Of a stretch of DNA of 33,560 bases, positions 7,685 through 16,185 are shown piece by piece. Origin of the DNA: Rhodospirillales bacterium (GTDB lineage Bacteria > Pseudomonadota > Alphaproteobacteria > Acetobacterales > Acetobacteraceae); assembly GCA_947447625.1 (NCBI GenBank), contig CANFKS010000043.1:1-33560 (forward strand), given 5' to 3'. The notes under the pieces were generated by a model. The model did no database searches and was not told where the DNA came from. It saw only the letters and a program-made list of their open reading frames with translations. The translations under genes were made by a program, and so were the position numbers. Position 1 is the stretch's first letter. Every line of letters starts with the position of its first letter.

Positions 7685-8016
7685 GCCGCCACCCTCTCGG
7701 TGCCGGTATTTCGCGCCTCAAGGTCGCGCACCAGACTGCCGAGCCCGTCCAGTCGCAGCGGCACCGCGGCGCCGTCGGCGCGCACGTCGACACGGTCGAC
7801 CAGTAACCGGACGATCCGCGCCTTCTCGGCATAGAACAACTCGTCCCACAGCGGCTCGATCCGCTCCAGCGCCCGCAGCACCTTGTGCTCGGTGACGTCC
7901 GACGCCGCCGTCCGCGCCGCTCGCCAGGTGCAGACCACCACCTCGGGCTGCCGCAGCAGCGCGCCGACCTGCGCCACGACTGCCGTCTCGATCTCCCCGG
8001 CAGCCGTTGTCCGTCC
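7681..8016 (-). pseudogene. C-terminal remnant of a large serine recombinase
   Basis: About 110 codons remain open from 8016 to the stop at 7681. Characteristic tail motifs of resolvase-type integrases are visible: an [17 protein letters not shown] segment, then PEVVVCTWRAAR, LERIEPLWDELF, AEKARIVRLLVDRVDV and LRLDGLGSLVRDLEA. The catalytic N-terminal resolvase domain and the zinc-ribbon region are absent. The 5' side is replaced by an IS630 fragment at about 8020. Such recombinases mobilise prophages and integrative elements, so this is a trace of a former mobile element, not an active gene. Confidence 0.78.
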
Positions 8017-8021
8017 CCTTC

Positions 8022-8216
8022 AGCACGGCCTGGCTGCCCAAATACGCGCCGGGGTTAAACGACATCGAAACCGTTTGTCGCGACCTTAAAGCCCATCACC
8101 TCGCTCACCAAACCTTCGCCAACGCCGACGCCCTTGACCAAGCCATCCATAAAGCCCTCCACGCGCTCAATTCAGAGCGCATGCCCGTTCCGTTCGACGG
8201 GCTGCGAAGCTCTGCT
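8022..8216 (+). pseudogene. IS630-family transposase C-terminal fragment, copy 1
   Basis: The frame encodes the last part of a DDE transposase: WLPKYAPGLNDIETV (with the terminal catalytic Glu), CRDLKAHHLAHQTFANA, ALDQAIHKALHALNSERMPVP. The upstream two-thirds are missing. Bases 8031-8216 match 10637-10822 without gaps over 186 bases and with high identity (about 85% by eye). The shared homology stops at the same point in both copies, which probably marks the right end of the original element. Here a TA dinucleotide (8218 region) follows, as expected for an IS630 target, although the second copy lacks it. Confidence 0.72.
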
Positions 8217-8217
8217 T

Positions 8218-8605
8218 ACCGCAGCGGAAACCCTGGAAAAGCTAAAGGCATTGATCCGCAGCCTCGACGAGAAGCAGGGGCGTCCGGCGTGGGAAGGGTA
8301 GGACCAAGGACCAGCTGACGATCTGCGATCCACCGACCCGGCCGGAGCTGACGAAGGCGCAGGACCAGGACGTCAAAAAGATCGCCCGCGCGCTCCTCCA
8401 ACGCCGTCACGAAAAGGTTGCCGTGTTCGAGTGGCACAAGCGGCGACAGACGCGGGACGACGTTCGCTGCGCCATCGAAGAGGTGCTGAACGGGCTCCCA
8501 CAGGAGCCCTATCCCGACGATCTATGGAAGGCGAAGGTGGAGGCGACCTGGGACTTCGTGTTCGCCAATTCACAATGGCGACCGGGCGCCATGTCAGCTG
8601 GTTGA
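8218..8605 (+). pseudogene. C-terminal remnant of a type I restriction endonuclease subunit (HsdR)
   Basis: The conserved HsdR tail is readable from about 8300 to the stop at 8605: LTKAQDQDVKKIARALL, a KVAVFEWHKRRQTRDDVR segment, AIEEVLNGLP and YPDDLWKAKVEATWDFVF. This matches the usual '..kLvldWr.kqqtra.Vr.aIe.vLd..Lp..Y....y..K' end of the R subunit. The preceding stretch (8218-8300) continues the family's helix (AAETLEKLKALIRSL) in another frame, so a frameshift lies near 8290. The motor and nuclease domains are gone, and an IS630 fragment abuts the 5' side. No hsdM or hsdS is present, so this is a dead remnant. Confidence 0.6.
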
Positions 8606-8786
8606 TCTTGCTCGGCCAGAAAAAATTCTGAAATTTCCGCGGGGGTGTGTCTTCGAACCCCCACCCCCCCGTTCGCGGCTATGGGCAGGGGGGGAGGCCC
8701 AGCTGCCGCGGAGCCGGCGGAGCCGTGGCGCGATGTCCTGGACGATGGACGATGACAGGATATGCTCGCCACGGGAGGGACAGGGC
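8606..8786. other. Short gap without a gene
   Basis: This stretch contains C and G homopolymers and a small hairpin (GGGGGT at 8641-8646 with ACCCCC at 8657-8662), but no supportable coding sequence. Confidence 0.5.
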
Positions 8787-9451
8787 ATGTGTGGCAAGTT
8801 CACTCAGATGGCCTCATGGGCCACGGTTCACGCCTTCAGCCAGCAACTCGATGCCGCGCCGGCCGGAGCCGCAGACGGGAGAAACGACACCGAGGAAACT
8901 GTCACGCCGATGCGCTGGGCTCACACCTTGCGTCTGGACGAAGACGGGCTGCTGGCAGTTTGCCGATGCGCTGGGGTTGGCCGGACCTTTGGCGAGGCGG
9001 CCCTGCAAACCGGCCGAAGCACATGCACGCCAAGGCCGAGACGATTGACCGCCTCCCTACATTCACCTCGAGCTTCCATGCCGGGCGCCGCGGTATCCTC
9101 CCGATGCGCATTTTCAATGTTGGAGAGGAGATCGGCCGCAAAGTCGTGCAGCACACGCTGACGCCACGAGACGGCGTGATCCTCGGGGGCGCATGCATCT
9201 TCGACCTGGTGCCCGAGTCAGATGGCTCGATGGCTCTGGCGTTCGTGATGGTCACCACGGCACCAAACCCGCTCATCGCCACCGTCACCGACCGTATGCC
9301 GGCGCTGCTGCGTCCGGAGGATTGGGGGATCTGGCTAGGTGAGGACGGTGCGACTGCGAGAAATGCCAAGGCTATCCTGCGACCCTATGCCGGCGAACTC
9401 GACATGGTGCTTCAACCCAAGCCACCACCACAAAATCGACTGACGTTCTAA
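8787..9451 (+). pseudogene. SRAP (SOS-response-associated peptidase, YedK/HMCES-like) gene with a frameshift
   Basis: The ATG at 8787 gives MCGKFTQM, the family's start in which Cys2 becomes the N-terminal nucleophile that crosslinks abasic DNA. The frame breaks near 8960: the first 57 codons continue into SLPMRWGWPDLW only after a -1 shift. Later parts read AKAETIDRLPTF, the strand ILGGACIFDLV, and FVMVTTAPNPLIATVTDRMPALL, as in SRAP proteins. Two usual active-site residues are altered: the Asn of NARAET is His (HAKAET), and the His before RMP is replaced (TDRMP). It may be a decayed gene, a divergent SRAP subgroup, or a sequencing error. It sits alone among mobile remnants. Confidence 0.7.
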
Positions 9452-9830
<379 letters not shown>

Positions 9831-9847
9831 AGTGGCGCCGGCGCCGC

Positions 9848-9876
9848 GTTATAGGGACTGTGGGAAATCGCCGCAA
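9848..9876 (-). promoter_or_regulatory. Sigma-70-type promoter for tRNA-Ser
   Basis: On the minus strand TTGCGG (9871-9876), a 17-base spacer and TATAAC (9848-9853) lie 17 bases upstream of the mature tRNA 5' end at 9830. Box match and spacing are good. Confidence 0.65.
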
Positions 9877-9949
9877 TGCCTGTTCGTCGTCGCATGGCGA
9901 GAATCAGCATGCCCCCCATAGGCGTGGGGCCACCCATGACAGATCGGGG

Positions 9950-9978
9950 TTGCATGACGAAGCGCAAATCGGTAGGAC
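9950..9978 (+). promoter_or_regulatory. Possible promoter for tRNA-Thr
   Basis: TTGCAT (9950-9955), a 17-base spacer and TAGGAC (9973-9978) lie 22 bases before the tRNA 5' end. The -10 box is imperfect. Confidence 0.4.
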
Positions 9979-10000
9979 GGGCTTGCCGCGTATGGCGCTC

Positions 10001-10075
<75 letters not shown>

Positions 10076-10225
10076 TTTTCCATTACGAATATCGCAGTTT
10101 TCGCGCCTTACGATGGGAAGCTTTGTGTCTACCCGGTGTGATGTGGCATGAACGGGACGCGAACGCTATCGAATGACTGGTAAATCCCCTCTTTCGGCAC
10201 CCCCGGGACAGCAATCTGAATTGGC

Positions 10226-10822
10226 ATGGCGGGCTGGACGAGCGGGCGGATTGCCGAGCCGTTTGGCTTTCGGGAAGATGCGGTTCGGCTCTGGCGCAGC
10301 GATTTCATGATGGGCGGCGTCGAGGTGTTGAAGGCCGTTTTCGCCCCCGGTCCTGCGCCGGCGAAGAGCGAAGCGGCGCTTCGGGTGGCCATGCCGTTGC
10401 TGGCCGCCCCCGTCGACGACCGGCCGAACCGGACCATTCCGCGCCTGCGCGCCGAGATCGAAGCGCGCGGAGGCGTGAGCATCAGCCGCTCGCAACTCTC
10501 CAAGGTGCTACGAAAAAAAACCTCCGCTGGCGGCGTCCGCGGCACACGCTGAAGGGGCGCCAGATCGCCGCCGAAGTCGAAAGGGTCGGTCTGCGCCTTC
10601 GCAAATGCTGCGCGCGCTCACTGGCTCATCGTCGAATGGCTGCCTAAATGCGCGTCGGAGCTGAACGACATCGAAACCGTTTGGCGCGACCTCACAGCCC
10701 ATCCCCTCGCTCACCAAACGTTCTCCAACGCCGATGCGCTCGACCAAGCCATCTATAAAGCCTTCCACACTCTCAATTCAGAGCGCATGCCCGTTCCGTT
10801 GGACGGGCAGCGAAGCTCTGCT
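10226..10822 (+). pseudogene. IS630-family transposase remnant, copy 2, frameshifted and internally deleted
   Basis: The N-terminal helix-turn-helix region is present (AGWTSGRIAEPFGFREDAV, RLWRSDFMMGGVE, TIPRLRAEIEARGG, ISRSQLSKVLRKK). At an A8 run (10513-10520) the frame breaks. A -1 shift continues as NLRWRRPRHTLKGRQIAAEV, so this may be either a relic of programmed frameshifting or a lost A. Near 10605-10620 the sequence jumps out of frame straight to the C-terminal part (AHWLIVEWLPKCASELNDIE), deleting the first catalytic Asp residues. Bases 10637-10822 are the counterpart of 8031-8216. It cannot encode an active transposase. An in-frame TGA at 10217 limits the N-terminus. Confidence 0.78.
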
Positions 10823-10823
10823 G

Positions 10824-10925
10824 AGAGCCTGATGCTTTTTGGCGGAATCGGCAAAAAGCATCAGGCTCTCAAACAAACAGTTAGAGCCGGGTGCCCCAGG
10901 TGCTGCAAATGAAGGCACCCATGCT
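10824..10925. repeat. Two-hairpin palindromic repeat, copy 1
   Basis: Hairpin A has perfect 18-bp arms (10824-10841 and 10852-10869, starting AGAGCCTGATGC) and a 10-base loop. A linker CAAACAAACAGTT follows, then hairpin B with arms AGAGCCGGGTGCC (10883-10895) and GGCACCCATGCT (10914-10925), which pair with mismatches. The layout and much of the sequence recur at 31290-31387. Hairpin B touches the stop codon of the minus-strand peptidase gene, so the element could also end that transcript. It begins immediately after the IS630 remnant. Confidence 0.8.
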
Positions 10926-12262
10926 CATTGCGCAGCGATCGCAGGCGTGCAGGTCAAGGACGCCCCGGCCAGCCGGTCATGCCGCCGCCAGGCCCCGAGA
11001 TAGGACTGCCGAGGCCTCGCCCGCCCAACGATGCGGCCGAGCCACCCGGCCTCGGCCTCGGCCGCCTCCGCCCAGCAGGCTGCCACGGCTGCGCGGCGCT
11101 CCGCCCCCGGCGCCGCGATCAGCGGCTCTACGCGCGCGATGAAGCGCGCCTCAAGCGCATCGCGTTCCGGCCCGATGTCGGCCATGGCGGCGGGATAGTC
11201 GGTCAGCAGCGCGCGATGCAGCACCTCGTGGCGCCACCACAGCGTCTCGCCATCGAATGCATCGCCCGGAATGGCGCCCTGGTCCGGCAATCCATCGGCG
11301 ACGAACACCGGCTTGAACACTGACGTACACGGGGCCGATGTCCCGGTCACCCAATGCAGCGCCCCCGCGCCGCGGAGGTCACTGACTATCGAGCCGACAG
11401 ACTGGCCACGCCGGGTCCCGTCGGCGGCATGCATGCAGATCGTAGCCCCGACAATATCGGCAGGGTGAAAGCCGGGCCCGTCGAGCCCGCCATGATCGCG
11501 CAGATAGGACATCATCGACGCCGGCGTGATCTTCCCGGCATCTGCGCCCAGCCGCAGCGTCGCCCGCGCACACCGCGCCTGCGCAACCGGCAGGCCCGGA
11601 TTGTCGGGGTTGGTGACGGCGCCGGCGAAGTCAAACGCATTGCCACCACACCAGCCCTGGGCACGCGCGAAAGCCTCCAGATCAGCGCTCGCCGATGTTG
11701 GCGTCGTGATGGTGTAGGTATTGGAAATCGCCCGCGTCGTCCCGGCCCGCTCCACCGCCCAGCGCCGGCCGATCGTCTCCAGCACAAACACCTCGTCACG
11801 GTCTGCGATGATGAACGAATTGTCGTAGAACCGCGTCGCCATATGCCCACAACTGCCACCCTGACCATGCGCCTCGAGCAGCCCGGTGATCACATCGACC
11901 GCCTGCGCCGCCGTCGCTCCGCGTTCAAGCCCGAGCCGCAGCAGGTCCATGCCGATCAGCGCCCGCTGGCGCTGAGGCAGCGCGCGGGGATGGACCGCTT
12001 CATTGCCGATCACCACGCCATGCTCGTTGGCCCCCATCTCGGCGCCCCAGATCCAGAACGGCCGGCTGAGCAGCACCGCATGGGTGCGTGCGGCTTGCGG
12101 GATCGCGATGTAGGTACACCGAACCACCGCGCCCCGCCCATAGGACTGCGCCGGCAGCAGTTGCAGATACTGAGCCTCGTTGCGCTCGCGATCGCTGTTC
12201 TTGGCAAACAGCGTGCCGCCCGTGCTGGTCGCCACGCCACGGGCCGCCATGGTGTCGCACAT
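10925..12262 (-). CDS. C69-family peptidase, secernin-like
   Basis: The 445-residue protein begins MCDTMAARG and continues GGTLFAKNSDRERNEAQ, the hallmark of C69 (Ntn-hydrolase) dipeptidases and secernins. Removal of Met would expose Cys2 as the N-terminal nucleophile. Further family features include the FWIWGAEMGANEHGVVIGNE region and SNTYTI. A strong GGGAGG ribosome site lies before the ATG. No signal peptide is present, so it is presumably cytoplasmic. Family members hydrolyse dipeptides, but substrates of secernin-type bacterial members are mostly unknown. It is transcribed away from the decarboxylase gene, across a gap of about 495 bases, and ends at the palindromic repeat. Confidence 0.88.
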   Translation of the reverse strand: MCDTMAARGVATSTGGTLFAKNSDRERNEAQYLQLLPAQSYGRGAVVRCTYIAIPQAARTHAVLLSRPFWIWGAEMGANEHGVVIGNEAVHPRALPQRQRALIGMDLLRLGLERGATAAQAVDVITGLLEAHGQGGSCGHMATRFYDNSFIIADRDEVFVLETIGRRWAVERAGTTRAISNTYTITTPTSASADLEAFARAQGWCGGNAFDFAGAVTNPDNPGLPVAQARCARATLRLGADAGKITPASMMSYLRDHGGLDGPGFHPADIVGATICMHAADGTRRGQSVGSIVSDLRGAGALHWVTGTSAPCTSVFKPVFVADGLPDQGAIPGDAFDGETLWWRHEVLHRALLTDYPAAMADIGPERDALEARFIARVEPLIAAPGAERRAAVAACWAEAAEAEAGWLGRIVGRARPRQSYLGAWRRHDRLAGASLTCTPAIAAQ

Positions 12263-12757
12263 GCTGGAACCTCCCCGGATAAGACCGCGATTGGGCTATG
12301 GATCAGCCGTCGTGGCAAGCCTCCGCCTGCGTCTCCAACTGGGCGCTGACCTCTGACCCCACCGCCACCGCGTAACGCGACAGCCAAAACCAAGCCGTCG
12401 CGCCCGCCCCCGCGGCCTGGCCGCGATGCGGTGCGCACCGATTCGATCGAACACCTGCAAAATCGAGCGCCCTGAGGAGGCAGACGCACGTGTCATATCT
12501 CGTATTTCTGCCCCCATGCGGCGCAAGCAGACCAGAATTTCGCCCTCCAATAAAAAACGGACAAAAAATCGCTTGCGTGGGGGGGGGGAGGGTCCTATGT
12601 CGGCCTCCACGCAGCAACGCACGTGCCTCTGCCCCCCGGGGTTACGCAACGACGTCAAGCGTTCTGGCAATCGTCTGGTCGCTGGTTCGTTCGACCGTTT
12701 CGCAATCATCGCGCGCCGCCTCGGTTTGGGCGCGATTTATAGGGGAGTACACGTGCG
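12263..12757. other. Divergent intergenic region with a G10 tract
   Basis: About 495 bases separate the divergent peptidase and decarboxylase genes and should contain both promoters, though none is convincing. One plus-strand frame starts with GTG at 12490 behind a good AGGAGG (12475-12480), crosses a run of ten G (12579-12588) and ends at 12789 inside the decarboxylase gene. It would encode 99 residues without recognisable features. It is low-confidence as a gene but might be a leader frame. Confidence 0.35.
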
Positions 12758-13888
12758 ATGACACCCAAGATCGCCCGTTACCTGGCTGATAACCGTCCGG
12801 CAACGCCGTGTCTGGTTCTGGATGTGGATCGTGTGGAAGAAAACTTCCGCGCCATTCGCGATGCGCTGCCTTTGGCGCGCGTCTACTATGCAGTGAAGGC
12901 CAATCCGGCCCGCCCGATTCTGGAGCGTCTTGTGAAGCTCGAGTCCAGTTTCGATGCGGCCAGCTTCGAGGAAATTGCCGCCTGCATGGCCGCCGGCGCC
13001 ACCCCCTCCGCGATCAGCTACGGCAACACCGTCAAAAAGGTCTCGGCGATTCGTGCCGCCCATCAAGCCGGCGTCACGATGTTCGCCTTCGATTCGGCCG
13101 AGGAGCTTGAAAAACTGGCCGCCAATGCCCCTGGTGCGCGCGTCTATTGCCGTATCCTGGTCGGCAACGAGGGCGCGGACTGGCCGCTGTCGCGCAAATT
13201 CGGCACCACCGTCGAACTCGCGCGGGACCTGATGCTTCGCGCAGCCGACATGGGCCTTGACCCGTACGGCCTCTCCTTCCATGTCGGCAGCCAGCAGACC
13301 TCGACTGCCTCCTACGAAGCGGCGATCGGCAAGGTCGGCATGCTGTTCACCGACCTCAAGGACGCTGGCGTCAACGTCCGCATGGTCAATCTCGGCGGCG
13401 GCTTCCCCATCCGCTATCGCGACGAGGTCCCCGGCATCGATGCTTTCGGCAACGCCATCATGCACGCCATGATAGACTGCTTCGGCAACGCGCTGCCTGA
13501 AATGGTGATCGAGCCCGGCCGTGCCGTGGTTGGCAGTGCCGGCCAGGTGCAAGCCGAAGTGGTGCTGGTCAGCCAGCGCGACCCGGCCGATCCCGTCCGC
13601 TGGGTCTATCTCGATATTGGTCGCTTCGGCGGTCTGGCCGAAACCGAGGGCGAATCGATCAAATACCAGTTCGCCACCCCGCATGACGGCACCCCGATGG
13701 GTCCTGTCGCTCTCGCCGGCCCCACCTGCGATGGCGCCGATATCCTCTACGAGCGCAGCAACTACCGCCTGCCCCTCGCCCTGAAGTCGGGCGACGAGAT
13801 TTCGATCCTCTCGACCGGCGCCTATGTCACAACCTACGCCAGCCAGAGCTTCAACGGTTTTGCTCCCCTGGCTGAACACTACATCTGA
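12758..13888 (+). CDS. Ornithine-type decarboxylase, fold III PLP-dependent
   Basis: The 376-residue protein has the alanine-racemase-fold decarboxylase layout. The PLP lysine is in YYAVKANP (Lys47), SFHVGSQ has the ring-stacking His (about 175), GGGFP (213-217) binds the phosphate, and E252 in EPGRA contacts the pyridine nitrogen. C324-D325 in GPTCDGAD is the catalytic and substrate-selective loop from the partner subunit. The Cys-Asp-Gly and Asp pattern fits ornithine decarboxylase, giving putrescine from ornithine. Some close relatives also accept lysine, so substrate is not certain. Length matches the short alphaproteobacterial/eukaryotic class and not the 700-residue fold-I enzymes. GGGGAG lies 10 bases before the ATG. 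Confidence 0.9.
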   Translation: MTPKIARYLADNRPATPCLVLDVDRVEENFRAIRDALPLARVYYAVKANPARPILERLVKLESSFDAASFEEIAACMAAGATPSAISYGNTVKKVSAIRAAHQAGVTMFAFDSAEELEKLAANAPGARVYCRILVGNEGADWPLSRKFGTTVELARDLMLRAADMGLDPYGLSFHVGSQQTSTASYEAAIGKVGMLFTDLKDAGVNVRMVNLGGGFPIRYRDEVPGIDAFGNAIMHAMIDCFGNALPEMVIEPGRAVVGSAGQVQAEVVLVSQRDPADPVRWVYLDIGRFGGLAETEGESIKYQFATPHDGTPMGPVALAGPTCDGADILYERSNYRLPLALKSGDEISILSTGAYVTTYASQSFNGFAPLAEHYI

Positions 13889-14000
13889 CGCGCACCGTGC
13901 CGCCGGCCCTCTGGCCTGCGGCACGGATGCCGCTATGCTGACCCCACCAGCCCCAAGGCCACAGAGCCTCGGCTGAATGACGGTCGCAAGGATATTTCCA

Positions 14001-15251
14001 ATGAACGAAGCTGCTTCCGCCCCCCAGGGTAAGGGCCTCGCCAAGTCGGCGGGCGCACTCGCCGGGATCAAGGTGGTGGACCTCACCCGCGTGCTCGGCG
14101 GGCCATACTGCACCATGGTGCTTTCCGATCACGGCGCCGAGGTGATCAAGATCGAGCCCCCCCAGGGCGACGAGGTCCGTGATTGGGGCCCCCCCTTCAT
14201 CACCCATTCCGACACCGAGGCCGATGCCAGCTACTTCATCGGCGTCAATCGCAACAAGCGCTCGATGGGCCTCGATCTCGGCAAGCCCGAGGGCAAGGCC
14301 GTGTTGCTGAAACTGCTCGAAGGCGCCGACGTGCTGGTCGAGAACTTCAAGCCCGGCTCCATGGAAAAATGGGGCCTCGGCTACGAGAAGGACCTCGCAC
14401 CGAAATTCCCAGGCCTCATCCATTGCCGCGTCTCCGGCTTCGGCGCCCACGGCCCTCTCGGCGGCCTGCCCGGCTATGACGCCATCCTTCAGGCAATGAC
14501 CGGTCTGATGTCCATCAACGGGGACCCCACCACCGGCCCGATGCGCATGGGCACCCCCATCGTCGATATCGGCACCGGCCTCTACTCGGTGATCGCCATC
14601 CTGATGGCGCTGCACGAGCGTTCGAAATCCGGCCTGGGCCAGTATTGCGACATGACGCTGCATGACTGCGGCATGGCTTTGCTCCACCCGCAAGCCGCCA
14701 ACTTCTTCCTCAACGGCAAGCGCCCGATGCCGATGGGCAACCCCCACCCCAACCTGGCGCCCTACGAGAAATACGCCACCCGCACCGGCGAGATCTTCAT
14801 CGCCTCGGGCAATAACGGCCAGTGGAAGAAGCTGTGCGAGGCGCTCGGCAAGCCCGAACTCGGGCTTGACCCTCGCTTCGTCGACAACGCCGACAGGCTC
14901 GTGAACCGCGCAGCCATGATCGCCGAACTCGCGGCCCTGCTGGCCGACAAGGACGGGCATGCATTCTGCCTGAGCCTGCTGCGCCAGGGCCTGCCCGCGG
15001 GGCCCGTCCTTCCGATCGACGTCTCGATGGCAGCCGAACACACCGCAGCCCGCGAAATGGTGACCGAACTCGACGGCTACCGCGGCCTCGGGACGCCGAT
15101 CAAGCTGTCGCGCACCCCAGGCGGCACCCGCCGCAAGCCGCCGCGCTATGGCGAACACGGCGAGGAAGTCCTGCGCGAACACGGCTTCTCCACCGAGGAC
15201 ATCGCCAAGCTGAAATCAGGTGGGGTGCTCTACACCACCCGCCGGAGATAA
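14001..15251 (+). CDS. Class III (CaiB/BaiF) CoA-transferase
   Basis: The ATG at 14001 is preferred to 13977 because AAGGA lies 8 bases upstream. The 416-residue product opens with GIKVVDLTRVLGGPYCTMVL and GAEVIKIEPP, standard for formyl-CoA transferase-like enzymes. It keeps VNRNKRSMGLDL and the catalytic Asp of the GYD motif (D160, followed by AILQAMTGLM), on which the aspartyl-CoA thioester forms. The enzyme transfers CoA between acyl groups in the cytoplasm. The acids concerned cannot be read from the sequence. It is a single gene following the decarboxylase by 112 bases and ends with a duplicated stop region and a hairpin. Confidence 0.9.
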   Translation: MNEAASAPQGKGLAKSAGALAGIKVVDLTRVLGGPYCTMVLSDHGAEVIKIEPPQGDEVRDWGPPFITHSDTEADASYFIGVNRNKRSMGLDLGKPEGKAVLLKLLEGADVLVENFKPGSMEKWGLGYEKDLAPKFPGLIHCRVSGFGAHGPLGGLPGYDAILQAMTGLMSINGDPTTGPMRMGTPIVDIGTGLYSVIAILMALHERSKSGLGQYCDMTLHDCGMALLHPQAANFFLNGKRPMPMGNPHPNLAPYEKYATRTGEIFIASGNNGQWKKLCEALGKPELGLDPRFVDNADRLVNRAAMIAELAALLADKDGHAFCLSLLRQGLPAGPVLPIDVSMAAEHTAAREMVTELDGYRGLGTPIKLSRTPGGTRRKPPRYGEHGEEVLREHGFSTEDIAKLKSGGVLYTTRRR

Positions 15252-15266
15252 CCGCCGGAGATAACC
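15241..15266. repeat. 13-bp perfect tandem duplication over a stop codon
   Basis: GCCGGAGATAACC occurs twice in direct succession (15241-15253 and 15254-15266). The first copy contains the TAA stop of the CoA-transferase. Confidence 0.9.
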
Positions 15267-15274
15267 GCCTGAAC

Positions 15275-15299
15275 CCCCGGGAGGATCACCCTCCCGGGG
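15275..15299 (+). terminator. Probable terminator of the CoA-transferase gene
   Basis: A perfect 10-bp stem (CCCCGGGAGG with CCTCCCGGGG) and a 5-base loop lie 23 bases after the stop. There is no T-run, so termination may be weak or need Rho. Confidence 0.5.
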
Positions 15300-15336
15300 C
15301 GCTGCGCAGAGAGAGGTGGCCCTCTTCGTCTGAACG

Positions 15337-15357
15337 GTGTGATGATCGCCATCACAC
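15337..15357 (-). terminator. Possible terminator behind infC
   Basis: A perfect 8-bp stem (GTGTGATG and CATCACAC) with a 5-base loop lies about 45 bases downstream of the infC stop on the minus strand. No U-tract follows. Confidence 0.35.
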
Positions 15358-15402
15358 GGGTTAACAGCCTCAGCGTAAGATACGCGCTGCCGAGGATTTC
15401 GA

Positions 15403-15939
15403 TCAGCGCGGGCTCAGCACCATCACCATCTGGCGATTTTCCATCCGCGGCATCTGCTCGACCTTGGTTGCCGTATCCATATCCGCGCGGATCCGTTCGA
15501 GCACCTTCACGCCAAGTTCCTGATGGGCCATTTCACGACCACGGAAGCGAAGCGTCACCTTCACCTTGTCGCCCTCGTCGATAAACGTCTTCATCGCACG
15601 CAGCTTAACCTGGTAGTCGTTCTCATCGATATTCGGGCGCACCTTGATCTCTTTGATCTCGATGACCTTTTGCTTCTTCTTGGCCTCATTCTTCTTTTTC
15701 TGAAGCTCGTACTTGTACTTCCCGAAATCGAGAATCTTGACCACCGGTGGCTCAGCGTTCGGGCTGATCTCAAGCAGATCGAGGCCGACGGCATAAGCGC
15801 GCTGGAGAGCTTCACGGGCGGTCATCACGCCCTGCATTTCGCCGTCCTGGTCGATCAGACGAACCTGGGGAAGGCGGATGTCTTCGTTGACACGTGGCCC
15901 GTCGCGGGTCGGGGGCGCGGGCAGAGGGGGTCTGGCTAT
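15403..15939 (-). CDS. infC: Translation initiation factor IF-3, apparently starting at AUA
   Basis: IF-3 binds the 30S subunit, prevents 50S joining and checks the start codon. The N-domain has GPRVNEDIR and [20 protein letters not shown]; the linker is [18 protein letters not shown]; the C-domain has [16 protein letters not shown] and [18 protein letters not shown]. The first ATG (15837) would remove about 34 residues, including the RVNE.IR segment always present in IF-3. Upstream of it the frame stays open to a TAA at 15958-15960 and contains no ATG, GTG or TTG in the right place. An AGGAGA ribosome site sits 6 bases before an ATA at 15937-15939. Starting there gives 178 residues beginning [10 protein letters not shown], the family's normal length. 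Rare start codons in infC support autoregulation in E. coli (AUU). Confidence 0.92.
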   Translation of the reverse strand: MARPPLPAPPTRDGPRVNEDIRLPQVRLIDQDGEMQGVMTAREALQRAYAVGLDLLEISPNAEPPVVKILDFGKYKYELQKKKNEAKKKQKVIEIKEIKVRPNIDENDYQVKLRAMKTFIDEGDKVKVTLRFRGREMAHQELGVKVLERIRADMDTATKVEQMPRMENRQMVMVLSPR

Positions 15940-16082
15940 CTTGGTCTCCTGTGGTCGTTAACGGACGGGCGCGCGCCAGCCAAGCAAGCCAAGCGCGCAT
16001 CCGACTCTAGTCTTGCTCAAACCGGGGGTCAGTTTCAAGCCATCAGCGCAAGCACGCCACGCGTGCGTGCCCCGCGCTGAAC

Positions 16083-16114
16083 CAAGGTGACCGCTCAAAA
16101 CGGCGTCACCCTTG
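16083..16114 (-). terminator. Possible terminator or attenuator between thrS and infC
   Basis: An imperfect hairpin (CAAGGTGAC at 16083-16091 with GTCACCCTTG at 16105-16114, one bulge) sits in the 246-base gap between the thrS stop and infC start. There is no U-tract. No other feature was found in this gap; infC may have its own promoter there. Confidence 0.3.
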
Positions 16115-16185
16115 TCCAACCCTTTGTCTTCCAACGCGAAACAAGCACCTTGAGGCTTCACCGGTCACCCCCGGGCGAAGCCCAG

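Noticed and set aside
8641-8662. TTCGAACCCCC resembling a tRNA T-arm
   Set aside because: The stem-loop has a 10-base loop and no other tRNA arms are present.
9911-9930. Small hairpin (GCCCC.. with ..GGGGC) between the two tRNA genes
   Set aside because: The stem is short, no T-run follows, and it does not lie behind a gene.
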